DNA from: JBAXTE01 sp037130365
Lineage (GTDB): Bacteria > Bacteroidota > Bacteroidia > Bacteroidales > WCHB1-69
Direction of reading: 5' to 3'
Assembly: GCA_037130365.1 (NCBI GenBank)
Contig: JBAXTE010000008.1
Span: 1 to 64,000 of the forward strand
DNA length: 64,000 nucleotides
Under the pieces are notes generated by a model that was not told the origin of the DNA, searched no databases, and saw nothing but the letters and a program-made list of their open reading frames with translations. Shown in pieces: positions 43,173-52,530 of this stretch. Each line of letters starts with the position of its first letter. The first letter of the stretch is position 1. Made by a program: the position numbers and the translations under genes.

Positions 43173-45320
43173 ATGCTTGACTTTTTTCAACAATTATCAA
43201 AAGAGTTTACACTTCCACTTCAAAGTCCAGTATTGGTGTTTTCTTTGATTTTGATAATCATACTATTCACTCCAATCATCCTTAAAAAAATAAATATTCC
43301 CGCCATTGTGGGGTTAATTATTGCGGGTGTAATCATCGGTCCTTACGGCTTTCATGTGTTAGATAAAAATAATGCAATTGATTTGTTTTCAACAATTGGA
43401 TTATTATATATTATGTTTATTGCTGGATTAGACCTCGATTTAGCACAGTTTAAGTCGTATAAATACAAGAGTTTGCTTTTTGGTTTTTTCACCTTTATTT
43501 TTCCATTATCCATCGGTTTTCCAATCTGTCATTATCTTTTAGATTTTAGTTTTAATGCCAGTCTGCTCACGGCGTCTATGTTTTCTACTCACACATTGGT
43601 TTCGTATCCGATTGTAAGTCAGTTTGGGATAACTAAAAATCAAGCTGTTGCAATTACTATTGGAGGAACTATTTTAACAGATACTGCCGTTCTGCTTATT
43701 TTAGCAATTGTGTTAAATAAAAATATTGGGGAACTCAATCAAGCTTTTTGGATAAGGATAACCATGTCGTTGGTTTTATTTGTTTCAATCATGTTTTTTG
43801 TTATTCCACGCATAGCACGATGGTTTTTTCAAAAACTCGAAAGCGAAAAACACTCTCATTATATTTTTGTGCTATCTGTTGTGTTTTTTGCGGCATTTCT
43901 ATCTCAAGTTGCAGGTTTGGAACCAATTATAGGAGCATTTGCGGCAGGATTAGCACTCAACAAGTTAATTCCTCAATCGTCGGCATTGATGAATCGAATC
44001 GAGTTTATAGGGAACGCTTTATTTATTCCATTTTTTCTGATAAGTGTTGGGATGATTGTCGATGTAAGTGTTGTTTTTAATGGACCTTATGCCGTTATGA
44101 TAGCCCTTGTTTTATCGTCGATTGCATTAATAGGAAAGTGGCTTGCAGCTTTTTTCACTCAAATTATTTTTAGATATTCTCGCAATCAAAGGATGTTGAT
44201 TTTTGGCTTAAGCAGTTCTCATGCGGCGGCAACTCTTGCGGTAATTTTAGTTGGCTATAAAGCTCAAATTTTAGATATTAATGTGTTAAATGGAACAATT
44301 ATTTTAATTTTAATTACATGCATTGTGTCTTCATTTGCAACACATCAAGCAACTAAAAAAATTGTGCTAAATATGGATAGGGAAGAGGAGTTCGAGAAAC
44401 CTGAAAGCATTAATAACGAGCATCTTTTATTACCATTTTCATACTCAAAAAACTTCGATAAGCTTCTTGATTTTGCACTTCTATTAAAGGAAAAAAGCTC
44501 TTCGAATCCAGTTTCTATTCTTTCAATTGTACCCAACGATGAAGAGTCTGAAAAGAATATCTTAAAGGCAAGGCAAAGTTTCGATAATATTATTTCTCAA
44601 GCTTCGGCATCAGAAATAAAAGTCAACTTTTTAGCTACCATTGACCATAATCCCGTAGGAGGAATTGTTCGTACTTCAAGAGAAATAATGTCGGATATTA
44701 TTCTTTTGGATTGGATGGAAAAACTAGGATTAATTGACTTCCTTTTAGGTGAAAAAATATCTGCAATATTAAAAAGTAGCGATAAAGCAATATTTCTTTG
44801 TAAAATTGAAAAACCACTTATCTCTCAAAAAAGAATAGTGTTGCTTGTGCCAAAATTTTCTGAAATGGAAGAAGGTTTTGCGCAAATAATTCTTAAATCG
44901 ATGAAATTAGCGAGCGAGCTTTCAATACCGATTTTAATTTTTTGTGATGAAAAAACTCGTACTGCAATAAAAATTATCACTTCAAAGTATAAAGTGCATG
45001 CAACTATAAAGTATGACCATTTCGAAGATTGGAACGACTTTTTAATTCTTACAAAGTATATTGATGAAAAAGATTTACTTATTCTTTTTTCTTCTAGAAG
45101 AGGAACTATCTCATATTTTTCGCAAATAGAAAACATTCCATCGAAAATTAAAAAGTATTATCCAAATCAAAATTTTGTAATTTGTTTTCCTAAACAAACC
45201 ATCCAAAACGATATTAAACAGATGGGAAATGTTGATATTTCTACCCCAGGAGTGATTAACACTGGTATAGAAACCATTCAAAAAATTGGTAAGGGAATAG
45301 GTGATTTATTGAAGTTGTAA
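43173..45320 (+). CDS. Cation:proton antiporter (CPA2/KefB-like) with C-terminal USP-like domain
   Basis: Inner-membrane monovalent cation/H+ exchanger of 715 residues. The first ~400 residues hold 12-13 TM helices with NIPAIVGLIIAGVIIGPYGFHVL (~37-59), the antiporter FSTIGLLYIMFIAGLDLDL (~70-88), and QVAGLEPIIGAFAAGLALNKLIP. The soluble tail (~420-715) carries two domains resembling universal stress protein folds (PVSILSIVPNDEE, ILLDWMEKLGLIDFLLGEKI), not a RCK/TrkA-N domain. Exported ion (Na+ or K+) uncertain. Confidence 0.88.
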   Translation: MLDFFQQLSKEFTLPLQSPVLVFSLILIIILFTPIILKKINIPAIVGLIIAGVIIGPYGFHVLDKNNAIDLFSTIGLLYIMFIAGLDLDLAQFKSYKYKSLLFGFFTFIFPLSIGFPICHYLLDFSFNASLLTASMFSTHTLVSYPIVSQFGITKNQAVAITIGGTILTDTAVLLILAIVLNKNIGELNQAFWIRITMSLVLFVSIMFFVIPRIARWFFQKLESEKHSHYIFVLSVVFFAAFLSQVAGLEPIIGAFAAGLALNKLIPQSSALMNRIEFIGNALFIPFFLISVGMIVDVSVVFNGPYAVMIALVLSSIALIGKWLAAFFTQIIFRYSRNQRMLIFGLSSSHAAATLAVILVGYKAQILDINVLNGTIILILITCIVSSFATHQATKKIVLNMDREEEFEKPESINNEHLLLPFSYSKNFDKLLDFALLLKEKSSSNPVSILSIVPNDEESEKNILKARQSFDNIISQASASEIKVNFLATIDHNPVGGIVRTSREIMSDIILLDWMEKLGLIDFLLGEKISAILKSSDKAIFLCKIEKPLISQKRIVLLVPKFSEMEEGFAQIILKSMKLASELSIPILIFCDEKTRTAIKIITSKYKVHATIKYDHFEDWNDFLILTKYIDEKDLLILFSSRRGTISYFSQIENIPSKIKKYYPNQNFVICFPKQTIQNDIKQMGNVDISTPGVINTGIETIQKIGKGIGDLLKL

Positions 45321-45334
45321 ATTTCAATATCCGA

Positions 45335-46153
45335 CTAATGATTAAATTTTATTTCATAAATTTTTGGCCACATTTTTCCAGTTACAAAAATCTGATCTGT
45401 TACAGAATCGTAAGCAATCCCATTCATTTCTAATGAGCCAGAATGTAATCGTTTTGCATCTTCTGCTAATGATGTTAAGTCAAGTATTCCAATAATTTTT
45501 CCATCTGCTGGATTAATTTTTACAATGGTATTTGTGCCCCAAATATTGGCATAGATATATCCTTTGATGTATTCCAACTCATTTAAATAATCTTTAGCAT
45601 AAGAATTTTCAGTAACCGAAACAGTTTTAATCGCTTGCAGTGTATTTGGGTCTAAATAGGTCAAAACATTTGTTCCATCACTCATAATCAAGTTTGTTCC
45701 ATCGGTTGTTAGCCCCCAACCCTCTTTGCTTGGAAATGTAAAATCCTTTATCTTTTTAAATGTTTTTGCATCATAAATAAAACCAATTTTAGTGGTGTAA
45801 GTAAGTTGATAAACTTTTCCATTTAAAAAAGTAATTCCTTCCCCAAAATATTTTTCTCGGTCAAGCTCCACTTTTTTATCAATTTTTCCTGTTTTAAGGT
45901 TGACAACTCCAAACAGCGATTTGGTTTGAGGCAGCTCTTTTGTTGCACCTGTGCTTTCGTAAAGTTTGCCGTTATTTACCAGAAACCCTTCTGTAAAAGA
46001 GTTGATATCGTGAGGGTACGATTTTATATTCTGAAAATCAATTGTTGGAATGACTACCTCTACAACGTTGGTTTTTTTGGAATCCTCTCTGCCACCATTG
46101 CATCCAGCCAAGAAAAGAGTAATTAATAATAGGTAAGAAATTCTTGTTTTCAT
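45335..46153 (-). CDS. Glutaminyl-peptide cyclotransferase, lipoprotein
   Basis: Plant/bacterial-type glutaminyl cyclase (five-bladed propeller family) that forms N-terminal pyroglutamate on exported proteins. 272 residues with lipobox LFLAGC (Cys18). Family blocks are SYPHDINSFTEGFLVNNGKLYESTG (~44-68), YFGEGITFLNGKVYQLTY, EGWGLTTDGTNLIMSDGT, LNELEYIKGYIYANIWGTN and MNGIAYDSVTDQIFVTGK. Located in the cell envelope. Only 14 bp separate its stop from that of the antiporter on the other strand. Confidence 0.9.
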   Translation of the reverse strand: MKTRISYLLLITLFLAGCNGGREDSKKTNVVEVVIPTIDFQNIKSYPHDINSFTEGFLVNNGKLYESTGATKELPQTKSLFGVVNLKTGKIDKKVELDREKYFGEGITFLNGKVYQLTYTTKIGFIYDAKTFKKIKDFTFPSKEGWGLTTDGTNLIMSDGTNVLTYLDPNTLQAIKTVSVTENSYAKDYLNELEYIKGYIYANIWGTNTIVKINPADGKIIGILDLTSLAEDAKRLHSGSLEMNGIAYDSVTDQIFVTGKMWPKIYEIKFNH

Positions 46154-46281
46154 TTATAATATTTCTATGGTTATAATGTGTAGTTTTCTGTTTAACAACG
46201 GAGTAACTCCTGGTTTTATGTTCAGATTATAATAATTCGATGATTTTTTTAAGCATCTATTTTTGAGTGTTTTTAAGTTCG

Positions 46282-46289
46282 CAAAGATA
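46282..46289 (-). promoter_or_regulatory. -7 box of the glutaminyl cyclase gene
   Basis: Reverse complement reads TATCTTTG (consensus TAnnTTTG), about 130 bp upstream of the start, implying a leader of roughly 120 nt. Confidence 0.45.
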
Positions 46290-46401
46290 CAGTTTTAAAG
46301 TCTTTTATAAAAATATTTACTCACAGAATTACTGAAAACAATAATAATGGTGATATTTTTTTCAAACTTTTTCGTACATTTATGCCATAAATTTTCAAGT
46401 A

Positions 46402-48039
46402 ATGAAAAAAGCTAGTTTCTTCATTTTTCTATTCTGTATTGGGTTCGTAGGATTTTCTCAAAACAACTATTGTGTCTTTTTCGCCAACAAGCAAGGTTCT
46501 ACATTTAAGCCAGATACGTATTTTGATGCAAAAGCATTAGAGCGAAAAATAATGTTTGGAGTTTCGTTAAACGATAGCACCGATTATCCTGTAAACAATA
46601 GTTATTTAAGTGAAGTTGAAAAGCGAGTTCAATCTTTAGGTATAGCAAGTCGTTGGTTTAATTGTTCTTATGTAATTGCTTCCCCGGCCCAAATAGAGGA
46701 AGTAAAAAAACTATCTTTTGTAAGTAAAATAATTTTGATTAATACGCACGGCGTGATGGCCAGCTATAAACAAGATACCATTAAGGTTGACAATACAGCA
46801 AACGGCATAGCCAAAAGACAATTAATGAGAATGCAAGGAGATCTGTTTGCTAAAAAGGGGATTACTGGAAAAGGTATTCGTATCGCAATATTTGATGGAG
46901 GGTTTCCAGAAGTAAATACTCATAAAGCCTTTGATTATATTCGAAAAGAAAATAGAATAATAAAAACCTTTGACTTTGTCAAGAAAAAAGATTTCGTTTA
47001 TTCATATAACAGCCACGGGTTGAGTACTTTTTCTAATGTAGCGGGAATTGTAGACGACGTTAATCTTGGATTAGCTACTGGAGCAGAATTTCTTTTAGCT
47101 CGCACAGAAGTTAATACAGAGCCATTTGCGGAAGAACAATATTGGCTGGCTGCAGCCGAATGGGCCGATAAAAATGGAGCGCATATTATAAGTAGCTCCC
47201 TAGGGTATACTTCTGATAGATACTTTCCTGAGCAGATGGATGGTGAACACAGTTTAGTAGTTAAAGCTGCAAATATGGCTGCAACAAAAGGAATGTTGGT
47301 AATTAATGCTATGGGAAATGATGGCGATAGCAATTGGAAGGTAGTTGGCACACCCGCCGATGCTGATAGTGTATTATCCGTTGGCGGAATTGATCCGGAT
47401 TCTGATATGCATATATCGTTTAGCTCATACGGGCCAACAAAAGATGGTAGATTAAAACCAAATGTTTGTAGTTTTGGAAAAGCAACTGTTGCTTGCTTAA
47501 AAGGAGGAATTGAGGTTGCTTATGGAACATCGTTTTCAACTCCACTCATTGCTGGTTTTGCAGCGTGCGCTTGGCAAACAAAAATGGGTACTAACAACAT
47601 GGTTATGAAATCAGAGATTGAGCACTCTGGAGATTTATTTCCATATTACGACTATGCTCATGGGTACGGCGTTCCCCAGGCGTCTTATTTTATAGACAAA
47701 CCGGCAATTAAAAAAGAAGAATTTTTTAAGTTTAAGGTAGAAAATGAAATGCTAAAAATAATATACACTCAACCATTAGATAGTGTTCAAGTTGTTTATC
47801 ACAGGACAAATGAATTATCAACCGATACTACCGATTATGATAACGCTGCCATTACAGAGTATAATCCAAATCATTATTTATACTTTCATATTTCAAAACC
47901 AGATGGAAAGTTAACCCGTTATGGAGTTGTATTTGTATTTACAGAAAACCCGTTATCAATTCCATTAAACGAAATACCAATAGGATATACATTACGAATT
48001 GCTTATAAAGATGGATTTCAAGAGTGGGTAAAACAATAA
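46402..48039 (+). CDS. Secreted S8 (subtilisin-family) serine protease
   Basis: 545 residues with a signal peptide (MKKASFFIFLFCIGFVGFSQ), a propeptide-like region (~21-140) and the catalytic triad Asp165 (IAIFDGGFP), His205 (NSHGLSTFSNVAG) and Ser377 (GTSFSTPLIAGFAA), with oxyanion Asn306 (NAMGNDGDS). The ~100-residue C-terminal beta domain has no T9SS type A features (it ends GFQEWVKQ), so periplasmic location or another export signal is inferred. The following barrel gene starts 53 nt later. Confidence 0.92.
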   Translation: MKKASFFIFLFCIGFVGFSQNNYCVFFANKQGSTFKPDTYFDAKALERKIMFGVSLNDSTDYPVNNSYLSEVEKRVQSLGIASRWFNCSYVIASPAQIEEVKKLSFVSKIILINTHGVMASYKQDTIKVDNTANGIAKRQLMRMQGDLFAKKGITGKGIRIAIFDGGFPEVNTHKAFDYIRKENRIIKTFDFVKKKDFVYSYNSHGLSTFSNVAGIVDDVNLGLATGAEFLLARTEVNTEPFAEEQYWLAAAEWADKNGAHIISSSLGYTSDRYFPEQMDGEHSLVVKAANMAATKGMLVINAMGNDGDSNWKVVGTPADADSVLSVGGIDPDSDMHISFSSYGPTKDGRLKPNVCSFGKATVACLKGGIEVAYGTSFSTPLIAGFAACAWQTKMGTNNMVMKSEIEHSGDLFPYYDYAHGYGVPQASYFIDKPAIKKEEFFKFKVENEMLKIIYTQPLDSVQVVYHRTNELSTDTTDYDNAAITEYNPNHYLYFHISKPDGKLTRYGVVFVFTENPLSIPLNEIPIGYTLRIAYKDGFQEWVKQ

Positions 48040-48092
48040 CACGTTCCTCTTGTTATAATTACAATAAGTTATTAATCAAACATATAAATAAT

Positions 48093-48815
48093 ATGAAAAA
48101 GATAGTAATATTAATATCGATAATCTTTATTTCGATTTCGATGTTTTCGCAAAAAGTGTTATTAGACGAACGAACAGATAGTATATACACGATAAAAAAA
48201 TGGGGACAAAATCGACAAAACTATCTTCATTTCTATGTTGATTATGGGGTAGCAGTTGGAAAGCCAGAAGGAAATTCCTTTGATATAAAATATGGTCTTT
48301 CGCGCGAATGGAGATTTGGGCTAAGATATAAACGAAGAGTTTGCGAACATTACGCAATGGGTCTCGATCTATCAATATCAGAATTTCGGTATCGATTCGC
48401 ACAATATAGCACCAATATTATTCCAGATACATTGCTTCACGAAAAGGAATATTTAGGCTTACCCACTGTTGGACTAGAATATTTTAATCGGATTAATTTT
48501 GGAAAAAGAGGAAATAAAGTAGGAAATTACATTGATTTTGGTGCCTATGCAACATATACTTACTCTGCATATCATCGTTTTTGGGATGAGCTTACAGTCC
48601 CAATAAATGGAGCATCTAAATCAAAAACAGAGTTGTACAAACTCAACTATCTCACAGATTTGCAATGGGGTTTAAAGGCACGATTTGCAATAAACCGACT
48701 TTCTATATGGGCATCTTATAGAATGTCTGATTGGTTTAACTCAAAGTTCCACACGCAAACCATCTCTGCAGAACTTCCAAGAACAACGGTAGGTATTGAA
48801 ATAGGTTTTTTTTAA
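48093..48815 (+). CDS. Outer-membrane protein, predicted beta-barrel
   Basis: 240 residues from the ATG at 48093, chosen for its signal peptide (MKKIVILISIIFISISMFSQ); an ATG at 48024 would overlap the protease gene and add a non-signal leader. The mature part has barrel strands (YLHFYVDYGVAVG, WRFGLRYKRRV, YAMGLDLSISEFRYRF, VGNYIDFGAYATYTYS, LSIWASYRMS) and ends RTTVGIEIGFF with C-terminal Phe. Probably co-transcribed with the protease. Function unknown. Confidence 0.75.
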   Translation: MKKIVILISIIFISISMFSQKVLLDERTDSIYTIKKWGQNRQNYLHFYVDYGVAVGKPEGNSFDIKYGLSREWRFGLRYKRRVCEHYAMGLDLSISEFRYRFAQYSTNIIPDTLLHEKEYLGLPTVGLEYFNRINFGKRGNKVGNYIDFGAYATYTYSAYHRFWDELTVPINGASKSKTELYKLNYLTDLQWGLKARFAINRLSIWASYRMSDWFNSKFHTQTISAELPRTTVGIEIGFF

Positions 48816-48905
48816 TTTAAAAACTTGTTGAAAACAAAAAGCCCCCATTTCCGCTTCGTTTTTTGTTTTTATGTAAATTTGTAAATTATATCAAGAAAAA
48901 AATTC

Positions 48906-49322
48906 ATGAACGACTACAACGCTTCTTCACTCGACAATTTTAGACAAGCCGTAAATAACGGCTCCAAACAAGATCAATTTGAAGCTGCAAGGGAATTGAT
49001 TAACTACCGACACTTCATGAATGGAATCATTTGCTACGAAATTCTTTTTAAAATGTACCCCGAAGATAAGGGATTATGCTTGTACAAGCTTGGTCAGATA
49101 TATATGATTATGGAAGAAGAGGAAAAAGCAATTGATCATTTTATTGAATCTTGGGAAGCAGGTTATGATTTACATTTATGCGATGATGCCATTTGGGATG
49201 CTTGTGAAAGAGGCTATTCTAAATTTCGCGAACTAGATTTTATTCATCAATATACCCGGTGTATGCCAAATGGCGACTACATTCATCGAGCAAAGTCCGT
49301 TATTGAAAATGCTCGTAGATAG
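48906..49322 (+). CDS. Small TPR-like cytoplasmic protein
   Basis: 138 residues, no signal peptide. Helical throughout, with paired helices resembling two or three tetratricopeptide repeats (MNGIICYEILFKMYPEDKGLCLYKLGQIYMIM, EEKAIDHFIESWEAGYDL). Probably a protein-interaction adaptor; no partner is evident. A TAAATTTG -7-like box lies at 48874-48881. The stop is TAG. ssb follows after 81 bp. Confidence 0.65.
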   Translation: MNDYNASSLDNFRQAVNNGSKQDQFEAARELINYRHFMNGIICYEILFKMYPEDKGLCLYKLGQIYMIMEEEEKAIDHFIESWEAGYDLHLCDDAIWDACERGYSKFRELDFIHQYTRCMPNGDYIHRAKSVIENARR

Positions 49323-49403
49323 AGGTTTTTTGATTGTGAATTAATAAATAGTAAATTCAGAAAAACAGATTTTTACCATTGAAACAAATTAAAATTAAGA
49401 ATT

Positions 49404-49847
49404 ATGGCAGGATTAAATAAAGTAATACTGATTGGACATCTTGGAAGAGATCCAGAAACAACTGTTTATGAGGGAAATGTAAAGAGAGTTACATTTACCG
49501 TTGCAACCTCTGAAAGTTATAAAGACAAAGCAGGTAACAAAGTAACCCAAACCGAATGGCATAATATCGTTTGCTGGAGAGGGTTGGCAGATGTTGCTAG
49601 TCAATATTTAAAAAAAGGAATGCAAGTTTATTTAGAAGGAAAAATTCGAACTCATTCGTGGGAGGATAATGGTGTAAAAAAATACGCAACCGATATTATT
49701 GCTGATACATTTCAAATGCTAGGAGCAAAAGCAAATAATGAAGGTGCTCAGGAACAACCAATCCAGCCATTTCCAACCCAAGATCAATCGTCGGCCCCAA
49801 CAAACGCTCCAACAATTGAGTCTGCCGAAGACGACTTGCCATTCTAG
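49404..49847 (+). CDS. ssb: Single-stranded DNA-binding protein
   Basis: 147 residues: an N-terminal OB fold (MAGLNKVILIGHLGRDPE, TEWHNIVCWRGLADVASQYLKKGMQVYLEGKI, YATDIIADTFQMLG), then a Gln/Pro-rich disordered linker and the acidic tip EDDLPF that recruits repair and replication partners. Binds ssDNA as a tetramer in replication, recombination and repair. In flavobacteria ssb often neighbours gldD/gldE and mutY, but not here. A terminator follows directly. Confidence 0.96.
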   Translation: MAGLNKVILIGHLGRDPETTVYEGNVKRVTFTVATSESYKDKAGNKVTQTEWHNIVCWRGLADVASQYLKKGMQVYLEGKIRTHSWEDNGVKKYATDIIADTFQMLGAKANNEGAQEQPIQPFPTQDQSSAPTNAPTIESAEDDLPF

Positions 49848-49857
49848 TTATACTATT

Positions 49858-49897
49858 AAAAAAAGGGTTGATGCTTAAAATATCAACCTTTTTTTTT
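49858..49897 (+). terminator. Intrinsic terminator of ssb
   Basis: AAAGGGTTGAT pairs with ATATCAACCTTT around an A-rich loop and is followed by a long T-run (49889-49897). Confidence 0.88.
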
Positions 49898-49983
49898 ATT
49901 TTTAATTTAGGTAATTGTTTTTTGATATACCTTTGGAGATTAGTATAACTTAATATTTTGTATTGAAATAAATCAGAGCAAAA

Positions 49984-50418
49984 ATGAAGAAAAAAGTATT
50001 CGTATTCAGTATGTTGGTTTGTATAATTGGAGTGTTTACTTCGTTAAAAAGTCAAGCCCAAGCGGTTGTAATTACCGGAATCGTTGTTGATTCAGATTCA
50101 CTTTATAGTGTTTCTGGAGTTTATGTGTATTTGTTAGATGCAAATCAAAAGATGGTATCAAAAACCATAACAAATCAAAAAGGACTTTTTACTTTTACGA
50201 ATGTGTCTTTAGGAAGCTATAAGATTAGAACAGCGGCAGCTGGATATAAAATTATGATTTCTAAAAAGTTTGAGGTAATGGCATCACAACTCAAATACAA
50301 TTATAAAATTAAAATAGTCAATCTAGACAAAGGAGATGTCGATTTATCTACTGAAATGGATTACAATGAATATATGGATTTGTTAGAAGACAGAGAAGTG
50401 TTAGGTGACGATAAATAA
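49984..50418 (+). CDS. Secreted protein with carboxypeptidase-regulatory-like (Ig-like) domain
   Basis: 144 residues with a signal peptide (MKKKVFVFSMLVCIIGVFTSLKSQAQA). One CarboxypepD_reg-like beta sandwich follows: ITGIVVDSDSLYSVSGVYVYLLDANQKMVSKTITNQKGLFTFTNVSLGSYKIRTAAAGY-type pattern (~31-90). A short acidic tail ends it (EYMDLLEDREVLGDDK). This domain usually forms the N-terminus of SusC/TonB receptors but here stands alone. Function unknown; probably periplasmic. Confidence 0.75.
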   Translation: MKKKVFVFSMLVCIIGVFTSLKSQAQAVVITGIVVDSDSLYSVSGVYVYLLDANQKMVSKTITNQKGLFTFTNVSLGSYKIRTAAAGYKIMISKKFEVMASQLKYNYKIKIVNLDKGDVDLSTEMDYNEYMDLLEDREVLGDDK

Positions 50419-50452
50419 TTGAAATTCTGTATTTATTTTGTTGAGGAAAACA

Positions 50453-51451
50453 ATGAATATACAATTTAAAACCCCCATAATACTTGCAAAATCGGCCATA
50501 AAAATTAGCCACAAAAACCAATTTCTGTCTATCGAATCTTGTTTTTCAACAAATATGGGCGAAAAACTCAACAATGCCTCATTTAAAACTTGTATAAATC
50601 CATTCGGAGTTCTTTATAATCCGATTTCTATTGCAAATGTTGTCAATGGCGTTTTAAACCAAAAACAATACGATATCAAAGACCTTTATGCTCATCAAAA
50701 TTTTTGGGTGAGTTTCGACCATCACGGGCAATTTTCTAATGAGAATCCATCGCATGTATTAGACGCCATTAATAATCATATTTTAGAAGCAAAACCATTT
50801 ATTTCCAATCAATCAGTTTTGTTAATCACCTGGGGGTCAGCACATATATATACTCATTTGACCGATGGCAAAATTGTGGCTAATTGTCATAAAATACCAG
50901 CTAAAGAATTTTCTAAAGAGATGCTTTCTGTTGATTCAATCGTAATGGAATATTCAAAACTTTTGTTCCAGTTAAAAGAGCTGTATCCAAATTTAATTGT
51001 GATTCTTACTATCAGCCCGGTTCGGTATTTATCGGATGGTTTTTTTCAAAACCAATTGAGTAAATCGATTCTTCATCTTGCCGCACATCAATTGCAAGAA
51101 CAAAACAGTAATTTACAATATTTTCCGGCTTATGAAATAATGATGGACGACTTGCGAGACTATCGGTTTTACGATACTGATATGTTGCATCCATCTAAAC
51201 TTGCATTAGATTACATTTGGGATCAATTTTCTACGCAATATTTTAATTCCGAAGCACAACAATTGAAATCAACAATTGAGGAATTAAATCAAGCACTTCA
51301 ACATCGTCCGTTTCACAGCCAATCAACAGCATACAAATCATTTATAAACCAACAAATTGAGAAGATAAAAGGGTTGCAGATTCAATATACGACTCTAGAC
51401 TTATCCTTAATTTTGGCCAAATTTGAAGAAAAATTGAAAGAAATACAATGA
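50453..51451 (+). CDS. GSCFA-domain protein (SGNH hydrolase-like)
   Basis: 332 residues from the ATG at 50453; a TTG 15 bp upstream is less likely. Member of the Bacteroidota GSCFA family, here with ESCFSTNMGEKL (~28) in place of GSCFA, then NPFGVLYNPISIANVV, LLITWGSAHIYTH, LTISPVRYLSDGFFQNQLSKSIL and the catalytic-end block YEIMMDDLRDYRFYDTDMLHPS. It resembles SGNH/GDSL esterases (Ser and Asp/His conserved). Substrate unknown; cytoplasmic by lack of a signal. Confidence 0.9.
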   Translation: MNIQFKTPIILAKSAIKISHKNQFLSIESCFSTNMGEKLNNASFKTCINPFGVLYNPISIANVVNGVLNQKQYDIKDLYAHQNFWVSFDHHGQFSNENPSHVLDAINNHILEAKPFISNQSVLLITWGSAHIYTHLTDGKIVANCHKIPAKEFSKEMLSVDSIVMEYSKLLFQLKELYPNLIVILTISPVRYLSDGFFQNQLSKSILHLAAHQLQEQNSNLQYFPAYEIMMDDLRDYRFYDTDMLHPSKLALDYIWDQFSTQYFNSEAQQLKSTIEELNQALQHRPFHSQSTAYKSFINQQIEKIKGLQIQYTTLDLSLILAKFEEKLKEIQ

Positions 51452-51477
51452 GTATAATTTTTTTTGAAAAAAAGCCG

Positions 51478-51485
51478 TACCTTTG
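51478..51485 (+). promoter_or_regulatory. -7 box of rplY
   Basis: TACCTTTG, consensus TAnnTTTG, 34 bp before the ATG; a TTTTTTTTG element lies 12 bp upstream, closer than the usual -33 spacing. Confidence 0.6.
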
Positions 51486-51519
51486 CACCCAATTTATAAA
51501 CAAATAAAACAAAAATCAG

Positions 51520-52080
51520 ATGAAATCAGTATCAATTAGCGGTTCTCTTCGTGAGAACGTAGGGAATAAAGATGCAAAAGCTCAACGTGCTAAAAACCTT
51601 GTTCCTTGTGTCGTATATGGTGGTGCAGAACAATATCACATTGTCGTTGAAGAAAAACAATTCAAAAATTTAATTTATACTCCAGAAGCTCGTTACGCAG
51701 AGCTTACTTTTGGAGATAAAAAAATAAATGCAATTATCCAAGAATCACAATTTCACCCAACAACAGAACGTCTTTTACATGTAGATTTTTTAGAAGTTTC
51801 TGATAACAAACCAATTACAATAGCTGTTCCTATTAAGCCTTTGGGAACTTCTCCAGGAGTTTTAATTGGTGGTAAGATGATTAGTAAATTTAGAAAATTA
51901 CGTTTAAAAGGATTACTTAAAGATATGCCAGAGTTTGTAGGCGTTGATATCAGTAAGTTAGAACTAGAACAATCCGTAAAAATTGGTGATTTATCAGTTC
52001 CAAATATTACCATAATAGAATTAAAACAAAATGTAGTGATTTTAGTTTCAAGAACAAGAAATATTGTTGCTGAAGTATAA
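51520..52080 (+). CDS. rplY: 50S ribosomal protein L25/general stress protein Ctc
   Basis: 186-residue long-form L25 (CTC/TL5 type) that binds 5S rRNA. The N-terminal L25 domain (ISGSLRENVGNKDAKAQRAKNLVPCVVYGG, FHPTTERLLHVDFLEV) is followed by the C-terminal beta domain (PLGTSPGVLIGGKM, MPEFVGVDISKLELEQSVKIGDL). Own promoter and strong terminator, so monocistronic and presumably well expressed. Confidence 0.96.
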   Translation: MKSVSISGSLRENVGNKDAKAQRAKNLVPCVVYGGAEQYHIVVEEKQFKNLIYTPEARYAELTFGDKKINAIIQESQFHPTTERLLHVDFLEVSDNKPITIAVPIKPLGTSPGVLIGGKMISKFRKLRLKGLLKDMPEFVGVDISKLELEQSVKIGDLSVPNITIIELKQNVVILVSRTRNIVAEV

Positions 52081-52102
52081 TCAGTAGTCAATTATAGAAT
52101 AT

Positions 52103-52133
52103 AAAAAGGAATCTATTTTGATTCCTTTTTTTT
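52103..52133 (+). terminator. Intrinsic terminator of rplY
   Basis: AAAAAGGAATC / GATTCCTTTTT stem around TATTTT, followed by a T-run to 52133. Confidence 0.9.
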
Positions 52134-52530
52134 ATTGATTACACTACAGCCTTAAAGGCTAGACCAAAACAGGAATCTACTCATCGTTATTAAGCAACAC
52201 GCATAGATCCAGATAAATATATCATAATTGATTTAATATTGGCAACGATTAAATTGAATTTATCTTCCGAAAAAATTTAGAATCGAATAACATTATGACG
52301 TAAACGATAATTTTTAAAACTTTATTTTTTTTGTATCTTTGTTTTCTAATTATTCTCATTGAGTCCACTCCAAACGCGTTTTTTGAAGTTTAATTAAGTT
52401 GCAACTAACTCTTTCTGTGGATATAAAACATGAATCTATTGAAACAAAAGCTGAGGTTTGTACAAATTATTCTGAGATGATATCGTTGGGTTGAATTTAA
52501 TAATATGTTGCACAAAAAAACTCAAGAACT
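52134..52530. other. Intergenic region with a distant promoter upstream of the epimerase gene
   Basis: 397 bp with no convincing gene. TATCTTTG (52334-52341) is a perfect -7 box ~190 bp before the next ATG, implying a leader of ~180 nt; a 16-codon frame inside it (52430-52480) is too short to judge. Confidence 0.45.
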
